Assembly: GCF_000600295.1 (NCBI RefSeq)
Contig: NZ_JEMG01000001.1
Coordinates: 1,033,062 to 1,097,061 of the forward strand
Direction: 5' to 3'
Length of the DNA stretch: 64,000 nt
Source: Hylemonella gracilis str. Niagara R
GTDB taxonomy: Bacteria; Pseudomonadota; Gammaproteobacteria; Burkholderiales; Burkholderiaceae_C
Under the pieces are notes generated by a model, which saw nothing but the letters and a program-made list of their open reading frames with translations, was not told the DNA's origin and did not search any database. The translations under genes and the position numbers were made by a program. This document shows, in pieces, positions 56,478 to 64,000 of the stretch; positions within the stretch are counted from its first letter, which is position 1; every line of letters starts with the position of its first letter.

Positions 56478-58151
56478 TCAGTGCGCGCGGGCCTTCTTCG
56501 GCACCGGCAGCGGAATGCCACCGGCTTCGCGGTTGTCGGCTGGTCCGCCGAGCGTGAGCGTGGTGCGCAGGGTCACGTTGCCATAGCGCCGACGCCAGTC
56601 CTGGATGGTGGAGTGGTAGGTGGCGGCGTCGGGAATCTGTGCCGCGTAGCGCTGCAGCACCAGTTGCGCGGTGGTGATGAGGCGCGCGTTCAGCGTGTCC
56701 TGCCCATGCTTGAGCAGATCCCGAACGGCGCTCACCGGGTCGCCGCCCATGCTGAGCTTGACGGCGCTTTCCATGAGCTTGATGGGGCGCTCGCCCGCTT
56801 CGCGCAACAGGTCCGCGTAGGGGGCATGGGCACGCGCCGCGCCGGCCAGCAGCTCACTCATGGAGCGGCCGCTGATGAAACGCGCGCCCAGGGTGTCGAG
56901 CACGAGCGGCAGGTCACTCAGATCCAGGTCCAGCGAGACGGTGCGCGAGGCGATCTGCGACAGCAGGAAGATCAGGTTGGAGGCGGCCTCGGCGTCGAAT
57001 TCGGGTTCGCGGATGCGCTTGGCCTGCTCGCGCGCGACCTTGAGGGCTTGCCCGTATTCCTTGCGCAGGATGTCCAGCAGTGCGTTCAGCGTTGCTTCCA
57101 TCGTGCGCTGGCGCTGGCTGTATTCGGTTTCACGAACGCCCAGCTTGGCCAGTTCGCCGCGCACCCGGTGCAGGCCCTGGCGGTCGTCCATCTGCATGTA
57201 GATGAAACCCAGCAGCATCAGGGTCTGTGGGTCGAAGGAGCGCGTGCCCAGGCCTTGGTTGACGCATTGGTTGAGCACATGCTCGGCCTCGCCGTACTCG
57301 CCCTTGTAGTAGTGCAGATGCCCCAGGCTTTGCAGCCGCGTGACGGAGTAGGGCGTGGCCGTGCATGCCATCTTGTAGGCGACCAGGGTCTGTTCGTGGT
57401 TGCCCAGCTCGAAATGCGCGCGGCCCATCACGTCGTAGGCGTCGGCGTAATGCGGCTCCTCGCTGATCAGCGTTTCCAGCGTGCCGACGGCGCGCTGCGC
57501 CTCGCCCCGACCCAGCTGCGAGCGGGCCACGCCCAGCTTGGCCCAGGGCACGGTCTTGGCGTTGATGATGGCTTCGTAGAGGCGCTGGGCTTCTTCGTAA
57601 CGCTGCAGGCGGATCAACAGTTCCGCGCCGATGCGCGCGGTGTAGAGCCAGTAAGGTCCCTTGGACTCGAAGCGCTCCATGCAGAGGTTGGCGGCTTTTT
57701 CATGCTGATCGGACTCGATGGCCTCGAAGATGGGGGCCAGGACAGCCTTGCGCTGGCGGGCCTGTTCCAGCCGTTCGGCCAGCCGGGCGGCGGTATGGGG
57801 CTTGATGAGGTAGCCGTCGAGTGCGGATTCGGCGGCCTCGGCCACCTTGGCGTAACTGGCTTCGCTGGTGACCATGATGAAGATGGTCGAGAAGGACAGG
57901 ATCTGGTTACGCCGCAGGTCGTCCAGGAAATCCTGGCCCGAGGGCTCGTCGGCCTGAAAGTGCTGCTCGCACAGGATGATGTCAAAGTGACGGCGCTCCA
58001 GCATGCGGCGCGCTTCCGAGGTGCGCGAGACTTGCTCGACGTTGCCCACGCCGAAGTCGCGCAGCTGGTTGACCAGGATGGCGCGCGAACTGTGGTTGCC
58101 GTCGATGATCAGCGCCTGGATGCCGGAAAGATCTTCGTCTTCTAATGCCAT
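56478..58151 (-). CDS. Pseudo-receiver/TPR protein, paralogue 2
   Basis: A 557-residue paralogue of the protein at 51091-52797, similar along its whole length. The receiver has Asp17, Thr95 and Lys117 but Glu62 (FDIILCEQHF) in place of the phosphoacceptor Asp. The TPR region shares segments such as YWLYTARIGAELLIRLQRYE, ADAYDVMGRAHFELGNHEQT and FISGRSMSELLAGAARAHAP. The C-termini differ most. The pair must come from a duplication, with hipBA and the GST/LysR pair now between them. A lipoprotein gene lies 244 bases upstream on the same strand. Confidence 0.85.
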   Translation of the reverse strand: MALEDEDLSGIQALIIDGNHSSRAILVNQLRDFGVGNVEQVSRTSEARRMLERRHFDIILCEQHFQADEPSGQDFLDDLRRNQILSFSTIFIMVTSEASYAKVAEAAESALDGYLIKPHTAARLAERLEQARQRKAVLAPIFEAIESDQHEKAANLCMERFESKGPYWLYTARIGAELLIRLQRYEEAQRLYEAIINAKTVPWAKLGVARSQLGRGEAQRAVGTLETLISEEPHYADAYDVMGRAHFELGNHEQTLVAYKMACTATPYSVTRLQSLGHLHYYKGEYGEAEHVLNQCVNQGLGTRSFDPQTLMLLGFIYMQMDDRQGLHRVRGELAKLGVRETEYSQRQRTMEATLNALLDILRKEYGQALKVAREQAKRIREPEFDAEAASNLIFLLSQIASRTVSLDLDLSDLPLVLDTLGARFISGRSMSELLAGAARAHAPYADLLREAGERPIKLMESAVKLSMGGDPVSAVRDLLKHGQDTLNARLITTAQLVLQRYAAQIPDAATYHSTIQDWRRRYGNVTLRTTLTLGGPADNREAGGIPLPVPKKARAH

Positions 58152-58395
58152 GGCCGTTGTTTCCTGTCTGCTGATCTTCTGGGCGCGCTGTGCCGGCGGG
58201 AACGCGGGGACTGTCGCTGGGGACTTGTGGGGCTGCAAGTTTAAGGCCAGAACCCGACCTTGTCGTGCTGGTCTGCCCGGGGATCAAGCAAAGCCAGGCT
58301 GAACCCGTCGTGGTATCGGCGCTGCCTTGCCTGGACGCAGAGGATGGGGGTGGGGCTAGGGGGACGCTACAACGGTCTGCCAAGCCCGCCGGCGC

Positions 58396-59058
58396 TCAGC
58401 GCCCGTCCGCGGACACCAAATGCACGCGCACCGGCTGCCAGCTCAGGGGCGGGGTGGCTGCCGCGCTGGCCGCCGCTTGGGGCGTGGTTCCGCCCTGGCT
58501 GGCGAGTTGTGTCGTGCCGGTGGTCGGGCTGCCGTCACCCTGGCCTTCGCTCAAGGTGCGGAGTTGGAAGCGTCCGCTCTGGTCCCACAGCCAGGTTTCG
58601 ATGACCCGGGCCGAACCGCCCTGCAAGGCCGATGGCGCCGGGGCCGGGTAGGGCGCGGCCTGGCGCACCAGGCGCTCGATCTCGGCCATCACCTCGGGGG
58701 CATGCGAGGGTGCGCGCAGCCAGCGCAGGGTGTCGACCTGGCCTCGCGCATCCACACCCATTTCGAGCACGCCGACGGCGCGCAGGTAATGTGGCAGCAC
58801 GCCGGCATAGATGCGTTCACGGTTCAGGTCGTACAGGTGTCGAGCCGCGTCCAGGCGGTAGCCGGATGGCATGTGGGCACCCGCAGGCGGTGTGAACGCC
58901 GCAGTGCGCGCAGGGGACTTCAGCCCCGCGTTTCCCTGTGTCGGGCGCGGTGACGCGCAAGCAGCCAACAGAATGCCGATCGCGCACAGCATCCCGAGCG
59001 CCAGCCTGGACGGACCAGGGCTGGTGTTGCAAGGACGGCTGTGAACTAAACGGCGCAT
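58396..59058 (-). CDS. Putative lipoprotein with TonB-C-like domain
   Basis: A 220-residue protein not firmly recognised. A lipobox ILLAACAS lies about 33 residues in, so it is probably a lipoprotein. The centre (HLYDLNRERIYAGVLPHYLR, then GVLEMGVDARGQVDTLRWLR) resembles the C-terminal domain of TonB-like energy transducers, with a strand-helix-strand pattern ending in RQAAPYPAP. The C-terminal 60 residues are Gly/Thr/Ala-rich. ATG at 59058 is chosen over GTG at 59076. It may precede the TPR gene in one transcript. Confidence 0.6.
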   Translation of the reverse strand: MRRLVHSRPCNTSPGPSRLALGMLCAIGILLAACASPRPTQGNAGLKSPARTAAFTPPAGAHMPSGYRLDAARHLYDLNRERIYAGVLPHYLRAVGVLEMGVDARGQVDTLRWLRAPSHAPEVMAEIERLVRQAAPYPAPAPSALQGGSARVIETWLWDQSGRFQLRTLSEGQGDGSPTTGTTQLASQGGTTPQAAASAAATPPLSWQPVRVHLVSADGR

Positions 59059-59180
59059 GGCCGCCCACTGTGCCACAGCAACGCAGGCCCGATGGGCGGA
59101 AAACCAGGGGGTTTCGTCCCGGGCGCGGGCTTTAGGCCCTGGGCAAAACCCGGAGCCGCAAGCCCAGGCCGACGCCGCAC

Positions 59181-60092
59181 TCAGGCGTCGGGTGCCACGG
59201 GGTGCTGGGCCAGGGCTTCAAGGGCTTTGACCAGGGCCGAGTGGTCTGCCTGGTCATGGCCCAGAGCCGCGCAGGCCTGCATCAGCTGGGCCGCGCCCGC
59301 CGTCTGGGGCAGCGCCATCTTGAGCGCCTTGGCACCTTGCAGCGCCAGGTTCAGGTCCTTTTGGTGCAAAGCGATGCGAAAGCCCGGGTTGAAGGTGCGC
59401 TTGACCATGCGCTCGCCATGCACTTCCAGGATGCGGCTGGAGGCAAACCCGCCCATCAGCGCCAGTCTTACCTTGGCCGGGTCGGCGCCGGCCTTGGACG
59501 CGAACACCAGCGCCTCGCTGACGGCGGCGATGTTGAGCGCGACGATGATCTGGTTGGCCACCTTGCAGGTCTGGCCCGCGCCGTTGCCGCCGATCAGCGT
59601 GATGTTCTTGCCCATCAGTTCGAACAGCGGCTTGACCCGCTCGAACACGGCCTCCTCGCCGCCGACCATGATGGTCAGCGAGGCGGCCTTGGCGCCCACT
59701 TCGCCGCCCGAGACGGGCGCGTCCAGGTAGGCCGCGCCGGTTTCATTGATGCGTTTCGCGTAGCCCTTGGTGGCGATGGGGTCGATGGAACTCATGTCCA
59801 CCACCACCTTGCCCTTGCCGTTTTTACCCAGGCCCTGGGCGATGCCGTTCTCGCCGAACAGCACCTTCTCGACATCGGGTGTGTCGGGCACCATGGTGAA
59901 GACGATGTCGGCGCGCTCGGCCACGCCCGCGGGCGTGGTGCAGACGGTCGCGCCCGCGTCGGCCAGCTCCTGCGGTACCTTGCTGCGCGTGTTGACGAAC
60001 AGCACATGGCCGCCCTTGATGAGGTTGAGCGCCATGGGCGTGCCCATGATGCCCAGGCCGATGAAGCCGAGTTTGAGTCCGGATTTGGTCAT
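59181..60092 (-). CDS. glxR: 2-hydroxy-3-oxopropionate (tartronate semialdehyde) reductase
   Basis: A 303-residue beta-hydroxyacid dehydrogenase that reduces tartronate semialdehyde to glycerate. The NAD(P) motif is GFIGLGIMGTPMALNL, the substrate motif DAPVSGGEVGAKAASLTIMVGG and the catalytic Lys is in NGAGQTCKVANQIIVALN. The context after gcl and hyi supports GlxR/GarR over other family members. The start MTKSGLKLGF is chosen over an upstream polar extension. Confidence 0.93.
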   Translation of the reverse strand: MTKSGLKLGFIGLGIMGTPMALNLIKGGHVLFVNTRSKVPQELADAGATVCTTPAGVAERADIVFTMVPDTPDVEKVLFGENGIAQGLGKNGKGKVVVDMSSIDPIATKGYAKRINETGAAYLDAPVSGGEVGAKAASLTIMVGGEEAVFERVKPLFELMGKNITLIGGNGAGQTCKVANQIIVALNIAAVSEALVFASKAGADPAKVRLALMGGFASSRILEVHGERMVKRTFNPGFRIALHQKDLNLALQGAKALKMALPQTAGAAQLMQACAALGHDQADHSALVKALEALAQHPVAPDA

Positions 60093-60154
60093 GTGCTTGT
60101 CTCTCTCGTGGTCGGTTTCTGCGTTCATTCAGGCTTGCCATGCACGCGGCGCGT

Positions 60155-60934
60155 TCATGGGTTCAGTGCCTTGATCCAGCCCAGGCCCTCGGTGGTGCTG
60201 GCGCGCGGTTTGTACTCGCAGCCGATCCAGCCGGGGTAGCCGATCGCGTCGAGGTGGTGGAAGAGGAAAGCATAGTTGATCTCGCCCGTGCCCGGCTCGT
60301 TGCGCCCCGGGTTGTCGGCGAGCTGGATGTGGGCGATGCGCGCCAGGTGTTTCTGCATCGTCGCGGCCAGCTCGCCTTCCATGCGCTGGGCATGGTAGAT
60401 GTCGTACTGGATGTAGAGGTTGGGGCTGCCCACGCCGTCGAGGATGCTCAGGGCCTGGGCCGTGGTGTTGAGGAAGAAACCCGGGATGTCGTAGCTGTTG
60501 ATGGGCTCGATCAGCAGCTTGAGGTTCGCGCCCTGCAGCTTGCCGGCCGCGTACTTCAGATTGCTCACGAAAGTGGCATGGGCCTGGGTGGCGCCCACGC
60601 CCTCGGGTACCTTGCCCGCCAGGCAGTTGACTTGCGGGCAGCCCAGGGCCTGGGCGTAGGCGATGGCCTGATCGACGCCAGCGCGAAACTCTTCCACCCT
60701 GTTCGGGTGGCAGGCGATGCCGCGTTCGCCAGCCTCCCAGTTGCCCGCAGGCAGGTTGTGCAGCACCTGCTTCAGGCCGTGGGTCTTGAGCAGGTTGGCC
60801 AGTTCATGCTTGTCGTAGGCGTAAGGGAAGAGGTATTCCACCGCCGTGAAGCCCGCCGCCTTGGCTGCCGCGAAGCGTTCCAGGAAGGGCACCTCGTTGA
60901 ACAGCATGGTCAGGTTGGCCGCGAATTGGGGCAT
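60155..60934 (-). CDS. hyi: Hydroxypyruvate isomerase
   Basis: A 259-residue TIM-barrel isomerase that interconverts hydroxypyruvate and tartronate semialdehyde. MPQFAANLTMLFNEVPFLERF is the typical Hyi N-terminus; NLKLLIEPINSYDIPGFFLN supplies the metal-binding Glu and IQLADNPGRNEPGTGEINY the later ligands. It lies between gcl (33 bases upstream) and glxR (62 bases downstream), the classic gcl-hyi-glxR order. Confidence 0.95.
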   Translation of the reverse strand: MPQFAANLTMLFNEVPFLERFAAAKAAGFTAVEYLFPYAYDKHELANLLKTHGLKQVLHNLPAGNWEAGERGIACHPNRVEEFRAGVDQAIAYAQALGCPQVNCLAGKVPEGVGATQAHATFVSNLKYAAGKLQGANLKLLIEPINSYDIPGFFLNTTAQALSILDGVGSPNLYIQYDIYHAQRMEGELAATMQKHLARIAHIQLADNPGRNEPGTGEINYAFLFHHLDAIGYPGWIGCEYKPRASTTEGLGWIKALNP

Positions 60935-60967
60935 CGGGTCGTCTCCGTTGTTGTTGCGCTCAAAAGG

Positions 60968-62743
<1,776 letters not shown>

Positions 62744-62804
62744 GACGATCTCCTGATTTGAACGGATGGACTGCACTGTAGGAAGGGATGGCGACTTGCG
62801 GAAT

Positions 62805-62836
62805 ACGGAGGGCGCCCATAACATCTATTCCTCCGT
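62805..62836. promoter_or_regulatory. Inverted repeat between gcl and lysR
   Basis: ACGGAGG (62805-62811) and CCTCCGT (62830-62836) are perfect 7-bp inverted arms with an 18-base AT-containing spacer, 62 bases from gcl and 70 from the LysR start. It is a candidate site for the divergent LysR regulator. Confidence 0.45.
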
Positions 62837-62905
62837 GGAATGAATCAGATGGGCGCGGATGGCGCGAACCGCTCTACAGTCAGCAGGCCTAAGGAACAAG
62901 CCAAG

Positions 62906-63820
62906 ATGGATCGATTGCATGCCATGCAGGTGTTCGTGCGGGTGGTGGAGACCGGCAGTTTCTCCAAGACCGCGCGCGAATTCGCCACCACGCAGCCGAC
63001 GGTGACCAAGCTGGTCGCGGCGCTCGAGGAGAGCCTGCGCGTGCGCCTGCTCAACCGCAACACGCGCGGCATCAGCGTGACCGAGTCGGGCGCGCTCTAT
63101 TACGAAAAATGCAAGAACATCGTGCGCGACGCCGAGGAGGCCGACAACAGCGTGCGCCTGCAGCAGACGCAGGCGCAGGGCCTGTTGCGCGTCGGCACCT
63201 CGGTGGCCTTTGGCAGGCGCGTGATCACGCCGCTGGCGCTGGACTTCATGGCCAAGCACCCACAGGTGCAGCTCGACCTGAGTTTCGAGGACCGCTACAC
63301 CGACCTCGTGGCGCAAGGCATCGACGTGGCGGTGCGCATGGGCAAGCTCGCGGATTCGACCCTGGGTGCGCGTTTTCTCACCACCAATCCCTGGGTGCTG
63401 GTGGCTTCGCCCAAGTATCTGCGCAAACAGGGCGCGCCGAAAAAGGCCAGCGAACTGAGCGAGCACCCGGCCCTGATCTACAGCAGCGTCTTGGGTGACG
63501 ATGTCTGGCGCATGAGCAGCCCCAAGGGCGAGGCCGTCACCGTGCCAGTGGCCGGACGTCTGCGCTCGAACAACCTGTCCGCCGTGCTGGCCGCCGCGCG
63601 CAATGGCTATGGCATCGCGGCCATGCCGCGCTACGTGGCCAGTGAGTCGCTCAAGAGCGGCCACGTGGTCGAGGTGCTGCAAGGCCATGTGCTGCCCGAG
63701 CAGGAAATCCATGCCGTGTTCCCCAGTCCGAAGCTGGTGCCGGGCAAGGTGATGGCCTTCATCGCCTACCTGCAGTCCCGCCTGGGCGACCGCTGGTGGG
63801 ATGACCTGCCGAAAGCCTGA
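62906..63820 (+). CDS. LysR-family regulator of the glyoxylate genes
   Basis: A 304-residue LysR regulator. The winged helix has MDRLHAMQVFVRVVETGSFS and TTQPTVTKLVAALEESLRVR; the effector domain has RVGTSVAFGRRVITPLALDF and DLVAQGIDVAVRMGKLADST. The ATG at 62906 is preceded by AAGGAAC and gives the normal start; an upstream frame adds 22 residues of no homology. It is divergent from gcl and its probable activator or repressor, with glyoxylate or a related acid as the likely effector. Confidence 0.9.
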   Translation: MDRLHAMQVFVRVVETGSFSKTAREFATTQPTVTKLVAALEESLRVRLLNRNTRGISVTESGALYYEKCKNIVRDAEEADNSVRLQQTQAQGLLRVGTSVAFGRRVITPLALDFMAKHPQVQLDLSFEDRYTDLVAQGIDVAVRMGKLADSTLGARFLTTNPWVLVASPKYLRKQGAPKKASELSEHPALIYSSVLGDDVWRMSSPKGEAVTVPVAGRLRSNNLSAVLAAARNGYGIAAMPRYVASESLKSGHVVEVLQGHVLPEQEIHAVFPSPKLVPGKVMAFIAYLQSRLGDRWWDDLPKA

Positions 63821-63903
63821 AGCACGCGGGCTGCGTGCGCGACGAAGCAAGCATGCCGGTGCGTCTGCCGCACAATGCGCGCCGGAGACAAATACAAGAC
63901 ACC

Positions 63904-64000
63904 ATGGCCCCCCAAAATTCGCCTTCTTCGCTCCCCCCCGGCCTCGACCCACGCACGCAGCCACGCGAGTTCCTGCAACTGCTCTACCAGACCGCCGTGC
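63904..64000 (+). CDS. Probable glycerate 2-kinase, N-terminal part (cut by window edge)
   Basis: The first 32 codons of a gene that runs off the right edge. It begins MAPQNSPSSLPPGLDPRTQP and continues with REFLQLLYQTAV, which resembles the DPRxxLxxLFxxAV opening of MOFRL-type glycerate kinases (GckA/TtuD). Such a kinase would convert the glycerate made by GlxR into 2-phosphoglycerate, completing the pathway. The assignment rests on a short segment plus context, so it is tentative. Confidence 0.55.
   Translation, partial: MAPQNSPSSLPPGLDPRTQPREFLQLLYQTAV

Overview
This window is high-GC chromosomal DNA. Gene order (gmk-rpoZ-spoT, yicC / kinase-rph-rdgB-hemW), an urtABCDE-amidase-urease island and a Comamonadaceae-style extragenic repeat point to a free-living betaproteobacterium of the Burkholderiales, most likely Comamonadaceae. 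I saw no transposase, integrase, CRISPR array or phage gene. The window starts inside ureC and ends inside a probable glycerate 2-kinase gene.

Region 1 (1-14550) is a nitrogen-scavenging island. Reading leftwards it holds a urea ABC importer (urtABCDE), formamidase (fmdA) with its small zinc-ribbon partner (fmdB), aliphatic amidase (amiE) and urease genes ureA-ureJ-ureB-ureC. Divergent from urtA is an unusual sensor: an NCS1-type permease, a cysteine-rich module, a histidine kinase and a receiver in one polypeptide, followed by an overlapping LuxR-type response regulator. A perfect ATACGT-N6-ACGTAT palindrome lies between the two transcription units.

Region 2 (14551-24602) is housekeeping: tRNA-Arg(ACG), greB, spoT, rpoZ, gmk, yicC, a Hanks-type kinase, rph, rdgB, hemW and a CBS-domain protein. 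Region 3 (24834-29872) is a MacA-MacB-NodT tripartite efflux system.

Region 4 (29980-45843) is an iron locus with three Fur-box-like sites. It encodes a predicted extracytosolic flavin electron-transfer set (PepSY-type membrane protein, DUF2271 protein with an FMN-attachment motif, DUF4198 protein, ApbE flavin transferase, membrane-anchored CysJ-like flavoreductase). An imelysin / di-haem oxidoreductase / imelysin / DUF1513 set follows. After a DoxX-like/TetR pair come a PiuC-like hydroxylase and a catecholate-type TonB-dependent receptor. A small Rnk-like gene with a long structured leader ends the region.

Region 5 (46093-58151+) is a mixed regulatory and stress region: SDR/AraC, DJ-1/MocR and GST/LysR divergent pairs, a lipoprotein-like hydrolase, tRNA-Ser(TGA), and a HipBA module. 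It also holds two paralogous TPR proteins whose receiver domains have Glu in place of the phosphoacceptor Asp. Region 6 (59181-64000) is a glyoxylate-to-glycerate pathway (gcl, hyi, glxR, probable glycerate kinase) with a divergent LysR regulator. It could consume the glyoxylate released, along with urea, by purine/allantoin breakdown, which would link it in function to region 1.
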